From contig JALSQH010000097.1 of assembly GCA_026985515.1 (NCBI GenBank), forward strand, positions 1 to 14,421: DNA of 14,421 nucleotides, given 5' to 3'. The notes beneath the pieces were generated by a model, which saw only the letters and a list, made by a program, of their open reading frames with translations, did no database searches and had not been told where the DNA came from. This document shows positions 1-7,298 of this stretch, in pieces. The position numbers and the translations under genes are program-made. The DNA is from a bacterium. Its GTDB lineage: Bacteria > JALSQH01. The stretch's first letter is position 1; the number at the start of each line of letters is the position of its first letter.

Positions 1-204
1 ATATTTTTCAGGAAGGGTGTTATCTACTGGCAGATGGAGAAGGGGGGGTTTTACCTTGCTTCTGGAAGTATTGTCCTTACCTCCATTATGATACTCAGCA
101 TTCTTTCTCCACCCAGAAAAACCTTTCTTGGCAGATTGAGTCTCGGCACTTTATTGATTTTAATACTCTATTTTGTTACTATATATGCGTCATGGCACGG
201 GTAA
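1..204 (+). CDS. C-terminal end of a membrane protein (partial)
   Basis: Frame 1 is open from the window edge to a TAA at 202-204, giving about 67 residues of a protein whose start lies outside. The visible part has two hydrophobic stretches, around residues 18-36 (ASGSIVLTSIMILSIL) and 49-62 (TLLILILYFVTIYA), separated by a short basic loop (PPRKTFLGR), so two membrane helices with a very short tail. Its last 13 bases overlap the start of the SppA gene, which suggests one transcript and translational coupling. I do not recognise the family. It is judged real from the open frame, the membrane pattern and the coupling, not from a motif. Confidence 0.55.
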   Translation: MFFRKGVIYWQMEKGGFYLASGSIVLTSIMILSILSPPRKTFLGRLSLGTLLILILYFVTIYASWHG

Positions 205-1097
205 AAAAAAGGATTATCCTCGGAGTAGGATTGTTCTTCCTTCTCCTTTTCTTCGGTTTTCTTCCGCTATTTCTGACTAAAGGTGAGATTACAGCTGGTT
301 CATCCTCTTCTAAAATCGGTCTCGTTAAAATTAACGGTGTAATAGTTTCCTCACAGCCATATGTGAGGGAGATCAGAAAATTTGCCAAAGATGATGATAT
401 AAGGGCTATTTTGCTCAGGATAAACAGTCCAGGTGGGGCAGTGGCACCTTCGCAGGAGATTTACAGGGAGATATTGAGGGCGAAAAAGAAAAAGATGATT
501 GTGGTTTCAATGGGTAATGTGGCTGCCTCCGGTGCCTATTACATCTCTTCTGCAGCCTCATATATCTTTGCAAATGCTGGTACACTGACGGGGAGCATTG
601 GAGTTATAATGGAGTATATGAATGTGGGGGAACTTATGAGCTGGATGAAGATAAAACCTGTTGTCATAAAAAGCGGCAGGTTCAAGGATACAGGTTCACC
701 CTACAGGGCTCCCACCCCGGAGGAGAAGAAGTATCTTCATACAATAATAATGGATGTTTATGATCAGTTCATCAATGATGTTTACAATGCAAGGAAAAGC
801 GCCGGCCTCAAAAAATCGTTGTTGAGAAAGATAGCTGATGGACGGGTTTTTTCTGGAAGAATGGCTTTGAAGTACCATCTGATTGATGCCATTGGAGATC
901 TTTATGACGCTGTTGATTATATAAAGAAGAAACTGCACTTAAAGGGTGAACCAAAGCTTGTAAGGTTCAGAAGAAAGGAGAATATATTTTCCATGCTTGT
1001 GGATTCACTTGCACATTTTTCAGGTTTTTCAGGGGAGGCAGGTCTGGGAGAAAATATGCTTTTCACAGGTTATAATATCTTTTACCTCTGGAGATGA
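192..1097 (+). CDS. sppA: Signal peptide peptidase SppA, S49 family
   Basis: A membrane-anchored serine protease of the S49 family, 301 residues, the short single-domain SppA type. Such enzymes cut leftover signal peptides and some membrane proteins at the outer face of the inner membrane. One N-terminal helix (about residues 8-28) follows a basic start (ARVKKR). The catalytic Ser-Lys dyad is visible: Ser113 in NVAASGAYYIS and Lys165 in SGRFKDTGSP. They are 52 residues apart, the same spacing as the Bacillus subtilis dyad as I recall it. The RINSPGG and LTGSIGV blocks typical of the family are also present. The ATG at 192 has no clear ribosome site and overlaps the upstream gene by 13 bases, so coupling is likely. 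The next gene begins 4 bases after the stop. Confidence 0.95.
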   Translation: MARVKKRIILGVGLFFLLLFFGFLPLFLTKGEITAGSSSSKIGLVKINGVIVSSQPYVREIRKFAKDDDIRAILLRINSPGGAVAPSQEIYREILRAKKKKMIVVSMGNVAASGAYYISSAASYIFANAGTLTGSIGVIMEYMNVGELMSWMKIKPVVIKSGRFKDTGSPYRAPTPEEKKYLHTIIMDVYDQFINDVYNARKSAGLKKSLLRKIADGRVFSGRMALKYHLIDAIGDLYDAVDYIKKKLHLKGEPKLVRFRRKENIFSMLVDSLAHFSGFSGEAGLGENMLFTGYNIFYLWR

Positions 1098-1101
1098 GAA
1101 A

Positions 1102-1599
1102 ATGGAAAGATTATGGGCACCATGGAGAATGGAGTATATTGATAAAGTGAATGAGCCAAAGGAGTGTATTTTCTGTGTTGACAATCCTTCGGAAGAGGAG
1201 ATGTTTGAAAGATTGATCCTGGTTGTGGAGGATCTTTATGTCATTATTATGAACAAATTTCCCTACAATACCGGGCATCTCCTGATTGCTCCCCGCAGAC
1301 ATGTTGGTGATTTTCTTGATCTCACTGAAGAGGAGGGGAAAGCCCTCTTTGAGGGTACCCGGAAGTCCATTGAAGTTCTTAAAAAAGTGATGAAGCCCCA
1401 TGGTTTCAATGTGGGATTGAATCTGGGGAAAGTTGCAGGTGCGGGTATTGTTGATCATCTTCATGTGCATGTTGTACCGCGCTGGAATGGAGATACGAAT
1501 TTCATGCCAGTTGTGGGTGAAACAAAGGTGATGCCCCAGTTACTCAAAGAGCTGTATCCCAGATTAAAGGAAGCCTTTGATAAATTGCGGGGTAAATGA
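1102..1599 (+). CDS. HIT-family nucleotide hydrolase/phosphorylase (Ap4A phosphorylase-like)
   Basis: A histidine-triad protein of 165 residues. The signature DHLHVHVVPRW holds His119, His121 and His123; the middle His is the usual nucleophile that takes up AMP. The N-terminal block RLWAPWRMEYI with the ECIFC pair (Cys22, Cys25) is typical of the bacterial branch often named Ap4A phosphorylase, where the cysteines help bind zinc. Substrates in the family are dinucleoside polyphosphates or adenylated small molecules; the actual substrate cannot be read here. The frame stays open upstream to 997, but the extra residues would lie inside sppA and match nothing. The ATG at 1102 begins the family-typical N terminus, so I chose it. 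The stop overlaps the next start by ATGA. Confidence 0.9.
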   Translation: MERLWAPWRMEYIDKVNEPKECIFCVDNPSEEEMFERLILVVEDLYVIIMNKFPYNTGHLLIAPRRHVGDFLDLTEEEGKALFEGTRKSIEVLKKVMKPHGFNVGLNLGKVAGAGIVDHLHVHVVPRWNGDTNFMPVVGETKVMPQLLKELYPRLKEAFDKLRGK

Positions 1600-2768
1600 G
1601 CTATATCATAACCATCCTTATTCTACTGCTTCTCCTTCTTCTCGTTCTCTACTATCTTGTGAGGGAAGAGTCCAGAAAAAGCGCCAAGGTTCACAGAAGT
1701 CTTGTCAGAGGAATAGATTACGCCCTGTCCAACGATTTTGACAAAGCCATAGAAGAAATGCTGAAAGTGGTAAACAGATATAGAGAACTTGCTGAGCCCT
1801 ACATAAGCCTTGGAAATCTCTACAGGGCCAAAGGAGAGCTTGAAAATGCAATTCAGATTCATGAAAAAGTGGCAGCAAACAACCGTGTACCCGATTCTCT
1901 ACGCAGGGAGGCGCAGTACTTTCTCGGGGTTGACTACAGCAGAGCAGGTTTTTATGATCGTGCAGTGAATATTTTCCGTGAACTGAGTGAAAAGAGTGGT
2001 GAGGACATCCGGCCCCTCATAGAACTTGAGAAGATCTATGTTGAACTGGGCGACTGGGAGAAGGCGATTGAGATAAGATTGAAATTGATGAATCTTGAAA
2101 AGGATAGTGAGTCTCTGGTTAAAAGCGGCAATCTCCTTGCCCACTACATAACGGAGAAGAGTAAAGAATTGATTGCTTCTGGCAAACTGGATGAAGCTGA
2201 AGATATTTTAAAGAGGGCTCTGGAAAGAGCCCCCAATTTAGTTGATACTGTGCTGACCTATTCTGATTTATTGTACCGAAAAGGTGATTATGATGCACTG
2301 CTGCCCCTTTTTGATGGTATACTTGATACAGCTTTTGATTACCATTTTCTCATTCTTGATAGCATGGAGAGGATTTTTTCTGGTAGTGGCGAGTATGAGA
2401 AGTATGGTGAATTGCTGGAAAAGAAAATTAACTCTGGCAACTATTCTCCTCAGATATATGTTGCCTACTGCAAGTTTTTGAGAAAAAAAGGTGAAAAAGA
2501 AAAGGCAAGCAGAATGTTAAAGGAGTTTGTTTCAAAGTTCCCATATCAGGTTGAGGCGATTCAACTTCTTGCGGACATACTGCTTGAAATGGGTGAAGAG
2601 GAGGAGGCGCTGGAGTATTATAGAAAACTATCAAGGCTCGGATTAAATGATCCCCGTCCCTTTGTGTGCACCAGTTGCGGGTACAGAATGGAAGAGATGA
2701 GCTGGAGATGTCCAAAATGTGGCATGTGGGATAGTGTTAAATATATGCCTGTAAGGGCAGGATCATGA
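1596..2768 (+). CDS. lapB: LapB-like TPR protein with N-terminal membrane anchor and C-terminal zinc ribbon
   Basis: A protein of 390 residues with the layout of LapB (YciM): one membrane helix at residues 3-22 (mostly Leu and Ile), then tetratricopeptide repeats from about 35 to 345 (for example AEPYISLGNLYRAKGELENA and AIQLLADILLEMGEEEEALE), then a rubredoxin-like metal site with Cys358, Cys361, Cys372 and Cys375. Length and order match E. coli LapB (about 389 residues). There LapB sits in the inner membrane facing the cytoplasm and controls FtsH-dependent breakdown of LpxC, setting the rate of lipopolysaccharide synthesis. The same role here is inferred; it assumes that this organism makes lipid A. 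The start overlaps the HIT stop and the stop overlaps the larB start, both as ATGA, so translation is coupled. Confidence 0.85.
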   Translation: MSYIITILILLLLLLLVLYYLVREESRKSAKVHRSLVRGIDYALSNDFDKAIEEMLKVVNRYRELAEPYISLGNLYRAKGELENAIQIHEKVAANNRVPDSLRREAQYFLGVDYSRAGFYDRAVNIFRELSEKSGEDIRPLIELEKIYVELGDWEKAIEIRLKLMNLEKDSESLVKSGNLLAHYITEKSKELIASGKLDEAEDILKRALERAPNLVDTVLTYSDLLYRKGDYDALLPLFDGILDTAFDYHFLILDSMERIFSGSGEYEKYGELLEKKINSGNYSPQIYVAYCKFLRKKGEKEKASRMLKEFVSKFPYQVEAIQLLADILLEMGEEEEALEYYRKLSRLGLNDPRPFVCTSCGYRMEEMSWRCPKCGMWDSVKYMPVRAGS

Positions 2769-3517
2769 AGGATCAGATTGGAAAATGGTTGGACAGGTTT
2801 AAAGAGGGAAGTATTTCAAAGGAAGAATTAATTGAAAAATTGAAAAAACTTCCTTTTGAGGATCTCGGCTTTGCCAAAATAGATCATCACCGGGAACTGC
2901 GGCACGGTTTTCCCGAAGTTATATTTGGGAGCAGTAAGAGCACAGAGCAGCTGGAAAGTATTGTTAAGAATTTTTTTGAAAATAACAGGAAAATACTGAT
3001 TACCCGCCTTCCAGAGGATAAGGCCAGTTACCTCAAAAACAGGTTCCCCGAACTGAACTGGTTTCCCGAAGCAAAATTGATGACATTTCCCCATCCTGAT
3101 GAAGTAGAAATAAAGTCCGGAAAGGTGATCCCTGTTGTGTGTGCAGGTACCTCTGATTATCCTGTTGCCATGGAGGCATATATTACCGGGAGGATGCTTG
3201 GTAACCGGATGGAGCTCATAACTGATGTTGGCGTTGCAGGTATCCACAGAATCACCCCCTACCTGGACCTTTTCAATAGTGCGAGAATAATAATAGTGGT
3301 GGCGGGCATGGAGGGTGCACTCCCAAGTGTTATTGCAGGTATGGTTTCTAAACCTGTTGTTGCCGTTCCCACCAGTGTGGGATATGGTGCAAGTTTTGGT
3401 GGTCTTTCGGCACTTCTTGCCATGCTGAATTCATGCGTTTCTTCCGTTGTTGTGGTCAACATAGATAATGGATTTGGTGCCGCATATTTCGCTTCAATGA
3501 TAAACAGGGAGGATTAA
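2765..3517 (+). CDS. larB: LarB, pyridinium-3,5-biscarboxylic acid mononucleotide synthase
   Basis: LarB (250 residues) carboxylates nicotinic acid adenine dinucleotide and splits off AMP, the first step to the nickel-pincer nucleotide used by lactate racemase and related enzymes. The C-terminal half has the PurE-like fold: PVVCAGTSDYPVA (124-136), DVGVAGIHR (154-162), VVAGMEGALPSVIAG (178-192) and the closing NIDNGFGAA block. Cys224 in MLNSCVSS sits where the catalytic Cys of Lactobacillus LarB is known. The N-terminal part contains the conserved DHHRELRHGFPEVI. It is coupled to lapB by a 4-base overlap and followed after 2 bases by larC. Older databases label this family 'AIR carboxylase', which is misleading. 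Confidence 0.93.
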   Translation: MKDQIGKWLDRFKEGSISKEELIEKLKKLPFEDLGFAKIDHHRELRHGFPEVIFGSSKSTEQLESIVKNFFENNRKILITRLPEDKASYLKNRFPELNWFPEAKLMTFPHPDEVEIKSGKVIPVVCAGTSDYPVAMEAYITGRMLGNRMELITDVGVAGIHRITPYLDLFNSARIIIVVAGMEGALPSVIAGMVSKPVVAVPTSVGYGASFGGLSALLAMLNSCVSSVVVVNIDNGFGAAYFASMINRED

Positions 3518-3519
3518 GG

Positions 3520-4674
3520 ATGAAAGCAGGAATTGACCCGATTGGTGGAGCAAGCGGGGATATGTTTCTTTCAGCGCTGGCTGATATTGGAATTGACCTG
3601 GGGGCTATTTTCAGGCGAGTGGCAAAGTACATACCGGGAGAGTTTAAATGGGAGATCGATACGGCTGAAAAGTATAAACTTTATGGTAAAAAAGTTAAAA
3701 TCATTGCTCCTCCTGAGAGAGGTCATAAAAGGACTTTCAAAATAATAAGTGAGATGGTTGACACTACAGATTTTTCCTCGCAGGTTAAGAGTCTTATAAA
3801 GGAGGTCTTTTACTACATAGCCGAAGCGGAGGCAAAAATTCATAATAGAGATATTGATTCTGTTCATTTCCATGAGACGGGAGCTGTGGATTCCATTGTG
3901 GACATTTTCTCCTTTGCCCTTGCATGGGAGGAACTTGGCTTCCCGGAGAGTGTACTTCTAAGGGACATTCCTTTAGGGAAGGGGTACGGTATTGCCCAGC
4001 ATGGACCAATTCCATATCCTGCTCCTGCCACCATTGAGATTTTGAAGGGTGTGAGGGTGGAGTGGATAGATATTGAGAATGAAACTGTGACTCCCACAGG
4101 TGCGGCAATAATTAAAGCCTTAAAACCTTTTACAATTCCCGCGTCCGGGGTCATAGTTAAATCTGGTATTGGCATCGGTGATCATGATTTTAAGAATGTT
4201 CCCAATATATTGAGAATAGTTTTACTTGAAGAGGAGGGAGAAAGGGACCTTATCTGGGTGGTGGAAACCAACATCGATGATATGACTCCCCAGCAGGTAA
4301 GTGAGTTGCAGGAGAGATTGATAAATGATGGAGCCCTTGATGTTTACATCTATCCTGCGATGATGAAGAAGGGAAGGAGTGGTTTTAAATTTGAAATTCT
4401 AATTTCTCCAGAGCAGAAAGAAAAGGTTGTGAAAGATCTTTTCACCTTTTCAACAACCATTGGGGTGAGGGAGAGAATTGTCTGGAGAAAGCTACTTCCC
4501 CGCAGGTACCTTGAGCTTGATACCAGGTATGGAAAGGTAAGGTATAAAGAGATAGAGAAGAATGGAAAGAAATTTTTAATCCCTGAATTTGACGATGTTA
4601 AGAGAATAGCAAAGGAGAAAAACATTTCATCTTTTGAAGTATATAATGAACTGATGAAAGTGGGTTCATCCTGA
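3520..4674 (+). CDS. larC: LarC, nickel-pincer nucleotide nickel insertase (single intact frame)
   Basis: LarC is the CTP-dependent metallochaperone that inserts nickel into the dithiolated pincer precursor. The 384-residue frame has the family start IDPIGGASGDMFLSAL, the block VHFHETGAVDSIVDI (115-129), ETVTPTGAAI (188-197), then the C-terminal domain with ETNIDDMTPQ (249-258) and YPAMMKKGRSG (278-288). In Lactobacillus the two halves (LarC1, LarC2) are joined by programmed frameshifting; here they form one continuous frame. LarE (sulfur transferase) and LarA (racemase) are not in the window, so the pathway is incomplete locally. The ATG at 3520 is preceded by GGGAGG inside the end of larB. 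It is the last gene of the operon, facing tatC. Confidence 0.93.
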   Translation: MKAGIDPIGGASGDMFLSALADIGIDLGAIFRRVAKYIPGEFKWEIDTAEKYKLYGKKVKIIAPPERGHKRTFKIISEMVDTTDFSSQVKSLIKEVFYYIAEAEAKIHNRDIDSVHFHETGAVDSIVDIFSFALAWEELGFPESVLLRDIPLGKGYGIAQHGPIPYPAPATIEILKGVRVEWIDIENETVTPTGAAIIKALKPFTIPASGVIVKSGIGIGDHDFKNVPNILRIVLLEEEGERDLIWVVETNIDDMTPQQVSELQERLINDGALDVYIYPAMMKKGRSGFKFEILISPEQKEKVVKDLFTFSTTIGVRERIVWRKLLPRRYLELDTRYGKVRYKEIEKNGKKFLIPEFDDVKRIAKEKNISSFEVYNELMKVGSS

Positions 4675-4714
4675 CTTTTGTTAATTTTGATAAAGGTCAG
4701 TCAGAAGTTTTTTT
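4671..4714 (+). terminator. Possible weak terminator after larC
   Basis: CTGAC plus TTT (4671-4678) can pair with AAA plus GTCAG (4692-4694 and 4696-4700) with one bulged G and a 13-base loop. A run of seven T follows only after a 7-base gap (4708-4714). The stem is weak and AT-rich. It lies between two convergent operons, where termination is expected, but the structure alone is not convincing. Confidence 0.3.
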
Positions 4715-5416
4715 CTTTCTTCCAAAGATACCTGCAATTATCACGCTGATTTCGTAAAGTATCAGAAGAGGAATAGCCATCATTATCTGGCTCATAACAT
4801 CAGGTGGTGTCAGAATAGCTGAAACAGTAAAAATCACGACAACTGCGTACTTTCTCCAGCGGGAGAGCATCTCTTTTGTTATTATTCCAAGTCTTGCAAG
4901 AAAAAGGGTTATGAGGGGAAGTTCAAAAATTATTCCAAAGGCAAGGAGCATCCTGGTGGCAAAGGAGAAGTATTTCCCCATGGAAAGAGAGGGAACAATT
5001 GTCTGATTGGCAAAACTCACGAAAAATTTAAAGGCAAATGGAAAAACTATAAAGTAACCGAAAAAAGCTCCTCCGATAAAAAAGAATGTGGCTGATACAA
5101 CAAAGGGAATAACATACTTCCTTTCATGCGGATAGAGGCCTGGAGCTATAAACTTCCATATTTCCCAGAAAATCACCGGAGAGGCAAGAAAAAGACCCGA
5201 TACAAGGGCAACTTTAAGATAGGTTATGAATGGTTCCGTTAAGGTGAGAAACACCATTTTCCCGTTTTTTGGTGGAAGTACCTTTATCAGAGGATCAATA
5301 AGGACCCAGTAAATATCTTCTGAAAAATGATAACTGATGGCAAAGCCGATCAGGATGGCAATGAAGGAATTTATAAGTCTTTTGCGGAGTTCTGCGAGGT
5401 GTTCGGTGAGGGTCAT
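4697..5416 (-). CDS. tatC: Sec-independent protein translocase TatC
   Basis: TatC is the six-helix inner membrane receptor that recognises twin-arginine signal peptides and recruits TatB and TatA. The family order is clear: an N-terminal HLAELRKRL (6-14), first helix at 16-30, the LTLTEPF block with Glu61, ASPVIFWEIWKFIAPGL (78-94) leading into the HERK turn, IIFELPL with Glu165 in helix four, and AILTPPDVMSQ (200-210) before helix five. I chose the ATG at 5416 because the 239-residue product then begins MTLTEHLAELR, very close to the start of Aquifex TatC as I remember it, and leaves 10 bases after the tatA/B stop. Earlier starts in the same frame (ATG 5476, GTG 5485) would add a charged Glu/Lys-rich leader and overlap tatA/B by 50-59 bases. 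Confidence 0.92.
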   Translation of the reverse strand: MTLTEHLAELRKRLINSFIAILIGFAISYHFSEDIYWVLIDPLIKVLPPKNGKMVFLTLTEPFITYLKVALVSGLFLASPVIFWEIWKFIAPGLYPHERKYVIPFVVSATFFFIGGAFFGYFIVFPFAFKFFVSFANQTIVPSLSMGKYFSFATRMLLAFGIIFELPLITLFLARLGIITKEMLSRWRKYAVVVIFTVSAILTPPDVMSQIMMAIPLLILYEISVIIAGIFGRKKKTSD

Positions 5417-5426
5417 CTCACCCAGA

Positions 5427-5717
5427 TCATCCTTCCTCTTCTCTTCCTCCTGCTCCAGATTCTTCTCCTCTTTCATTTTCTCCACTACCTTCTGGATTTT
5501 GAAGTTCCGATTCCATATTATTTGCCTCTTTCTCTATTTCCTCATCAAGATTTTTCACTTCTTCCTCAATGTCAAATTTAACACTCTCCATCGTTTTTCT
5601 GAATTCATAGTATGCCTTCCCAAGGGAAGTTGCAATTTTTGGCAACTTCTCCGGTCCAAAGATGATCAGAGCAATGACAAAAATAAGAACTAATTCCCAG
5701 AATCCGATTCCGAACAT
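5427..5717 (-). CDS. tatB: TatA/TatB-family translocase subunit (TatB-like)
   Basis: A 96-residue single-pass protein of the twin-arginine pathway. It has a short N-terminal helix with a polar residue at position 8 (MFGIGFWELVLI), the Gly21-Pro22 hinge after IIF, then the amphipathic helix PEKLPKIATSLGKAYYEFR, and a highly charged Glu-rich tail. Glu8 is the TatB-type residue, but TatA and TatB cannot be told apart safely and this may serve as the only TatA/B near tatC. It is the first gene of the minus-strand pair. No Shine-Dalgarno sequence precedes the ATG at 5717. A promoter-like site ends 7 bases before it, so a nearly leaderless transcript is possible. Confidence 0.9.
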   Translation of the reverse strand: MFGIGFWELVLIFVIALIIFGPEKLPKIATSLGKAYYEFRKTMESVKFDIEEEVKNLDEEIEKEANNMESELQNPEGSGENERGEESGAGGREEEG

Positions 5718-5724
5718 CAGTAAT

Positions 5725-5753
5725 AGGATATCATTTAGACTCTATTTGTGCAA
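5725..5753 (-). promoter_or_regulatory. Promoter candidate for tatB-tatC
   Basis: On the minus strand TTGCAC (5753-5748) and TATCCT (5730-5725) are separated by 17 bases. Each matches the housekeeping consensus at four of six positions. Transcription would start near 5718, immediately before the tatB ATG, leaving no room for a ribosome site. Confidence 0.45.
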
Positions 5754-5764
5754 TTGAAATTGTA

Positions 5765-5793
5765 TTGACAGGTAGCTGAAAAATCGTTATTCT
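5765..5793 (+). promoter_or_regulatory. Promoter candidate for the ExbB/ExbD/TonB-like operon
   Basis: A perfect -35 hexamer TTGACA (5765-5770) is followed after 17 bases by TATTCT (5788-5793), four of six for the -10 element. The expected transcript start is about 5799-5803, so the ATG at 5804 would be at or very near the 5' end. No Shine-Dalgarno sequence is present in front of this ATG. Confidence 0.6.
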
Positions 5794-5803
5794 ATATTAT
5801 GAA

Positions 5804-6052
5804 ATGAAAAGGATAGTGCTTGTAGCGGGTTTAGTTGTTCTCTTATTTTCTCCTGTTCAGGTGAAAGGAGAAACGGTTTTGAAATTCAAAGCCATTGAAA
5901 TTAAGGGTAGGATTCAGAAACCTCAGGTAACTTACATTCTCCCGAGGTCAAATCTTATCAGAATAGGAGAAAACCTCAAAGATCTCGAACCTGATTTTAT
6001 GGATCAGGTCTGGAAGAATCTTTCGGAAGAACCAAAGGAAAATTTTAAGTAA
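5804..6052 (+). CDS. Small exported protein at the head of the proton-channel operon
   Basis: An 82-residue protein with a clear signal peptide: MKR, a hydrophobic core at residues 4-16 (IVLVAGLVVLLFS) and a likely cut near VKG-E (about 22). The mature part is about 60 residues, with VLKFKAIEIKGRIQKPQVTY and ILPRSNLIRIG followed by an acidic-basic tail. I recall similar short secreted proteins with a KGRIQKPQ-like motif beside ExbB/ExbD genes in delta-proteobacteria, but cannot verify this. It probably acts in the periplasm with the machine encoded downstream; its biochemical role is unknown. The ATG at 5804 lacks a ribosome site and fits a leaderless start from the promoter at 5765-5793. The next gene begins 12 bases after the stop. 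Confidence 0.75.
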   Translation: MKRIVLVAGLVVLLFSPVQVKGETVLKFKAIEIKGRIQKPQVTYILPRSNLIRIGENLKDLEPDFMDQVWKNLSEEPKENFK

Positions 6053-6064
6053 AGGAGGAATTTG

Positions 6065-6706
6065 ATGCTGGTATCAATTGCTCGTGCTTTTCAGCAGGGT
6101 GGTCCATTTATGTATGGAATAGGACTTGTTTCAGCTTTTGCCTTCGCAATAATAGTTGAGAGGACATATTACCTTTTCTTTAAGTTTGATGTTAAAGCAG
6201 ATGCTATCTGGCCGGAAATTCTGAATCATCTGAAAAAGGGAGATATAAAGGGAGCAATAAAAATTGCCGATGATGTAACAGTACCCTTTTTCTATGTGGT
6301 GAGACATGCTCTGGAACACATTGATACTGGAAGGATTAAGGATTTTGCCATGGAGGCCTACTACGAGGTTGAACCTGAACTGAATAGAAGAATCGGGTAT
6401 GTGTCACTCCTTGCCAATATAGCCACTCTTCTTGGACTTTTAGGAACAATTACCGGTTTAATAGCTGCCTTCATGGGTGTTGCTGCTGCTGACCCTGGAG
6501 AGAAACAGAGAAAACTTGCCAGCGGGATTGCAACGGCAATGAATACCACAGCCTTTGGACTTATTGTTGCAATTCCATGTTTAATAGCTTTTTCTATTTT
6601 AAAGGCTAAAGCGGATAATATCCTCAACAAAGTGGAGGAGTACAACAGGAAGCTTGTGGATTATGTTACACATCACATTTACAACAGCAATTCGGGAGGA
6701 GAATAA
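6065..6706 (+). CDS. MotA/TolQ/ExbB family proton-channel subunit
   Basis: A 213-residue inner membrane protein with the TolQ/ExbB plan: helix one at about 16-38 (ending before ERTYYLF), a large cytoplasmic loop (40-110) with KGDIKGAIKIADD, helix two at about 112-140 (LLANIATLLGLLGTITGLIA) and helix three at 155-180 (GIATAMNTTAFGLIVAIPC). The helix-lining threonines (T128, T130, T161, T162) are at the usual places. In the family a pentamer of this protein surrounds two ExbD/TolR helices and uses the proton gradient to drive motion. The start is the ATG at 6065, 6 bases after the strong AAGGAGG at 6052-6058; the TTG just before it is in frame but less likely. It overlaps the next gene by one base. 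Confidence 0.93.
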   Translation: MLVSIARAFQQGGPFMYGIGLVSAFAFAIIVERTYYLFFKFDVKADAIWPEILNHLKKGDIKGAIKIADDVTVPFFYVVRHALEHIDTGRIKDFAMEAYYEVEPELNRRIGYVSLLANIATLLGLLGTITGLIAAFMGVAAADPGEKQRKLASGIATAMNTTAFGLIVAIPCLIAFSILKAKADNILNKVEEYNRKLVDYVTHHIYNSNSGGE

Positions 6707-7287
6707 TGGCTTTTAAACCAACTGCAAGAAGTGAAAGGGAAATAAAATCCCAGGAACCAAACCTTATCCCAATAATGAATCTTATGGTTATTCTGATCCC
6801 GATGCTTCTGCTGAACTATCATTTCATTACTCTTGCCATGCTTAATACATCACTTCCCGCTTCTGGTGAGGGAGCAGCCGAAAATCAGCAGAAAAAGAAG
6901 AAAGAGGAGAAGCCAAGACTGAATCTCACAATATCAATCACTGATAAAGGGTTTATAATTGCAGGTGCAGGGGGTGTCCTTGTAAAGGGTAAGGGACCCA
7001 CCATACCTCTGAAAACCACTGACCCAAATGTGCCTCAGTGGAAGAGATATAATTATAAAGCCCTCAACGAAGAACTTATTAAGATAAAGAAAAAGTATCC
7101 TTATGAACAGGATGCAATTATTGCAGCTGAACCAAACATTAAATATCAGACTATCATATCCACAATGGATGCGACACGTAAGGTGATGTCAGATAAACCC
7201 ACTGAAGATCTGAACGGTGACGGTAAGATTGACAGCAGGGATCTGATTCTATTTCCAGGTATTAATTTGAGTCCCGGTATTTTTTAG
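6706..7287 (+). CDS. ExbD/TolR-like protein, first copy, with Asn replacing the membrane Asp and an EF-hand-like loop
   Basis: A 193-residue protein placed like ExbD. A short cytoplasmic N terminus leads into NLIPIMNLMVILIPMLLL (19-36), one membrane helix, then a Lys-rich linker (62-69) and a periplasmic domain. In working ExbD/TolR proteins the helix begins P-x-x-D, and that Asp carries protons; here the position is Asn25. The periplasmic domain has LNLTISITDKGFIIAG as in the family, then unusual extra sequence. Near the C terminus is an EF-hand-type loop at 168-179 with Asp168, Asn170, Asp172, Asp176 and Asp179, which could bind calcium. GGGAGGA precedes the ATG, which overlaps the ExbB stop by one base. 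It likely pairs with the second, Asp-bearing ExbD copy. Confidence 0.87.
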   Translation: MAFKPTARSEREIKSQEPNLIPIMNLMVILIPMLLLNYHFITLAMLNTSLPASGEGAAENQQKKKKEEKPRLNLTISITDKGFIIAGAGGVLVKGKGPTIPLKTTDPNVPQWKRYNYKALNEELIKIKKKYPYEQDAIIAAEPNIKYQTIISTMDATRKVMSDKPTEDLNGDGKIDSRDLILFPGINLSPGIF

Positions 7288-7298
7288 GAGGTGTGAAA

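Noticed and set aside
997-1101. Longer N terminus for the HIT protein
   Set aside because: The extra residues lie in sppA, match no HIT protein, and the ATG at 1102 gives the family-typical RLWAPWRMEYI start.
7207-7242. Dockerin domain implying a cellulosome
   Set aside because: There is only one loop, without the paired repeat and helix of a dockerin, and it sits within an ExbD-type protein; an isolated EF-hand-like loop is the safer reading.
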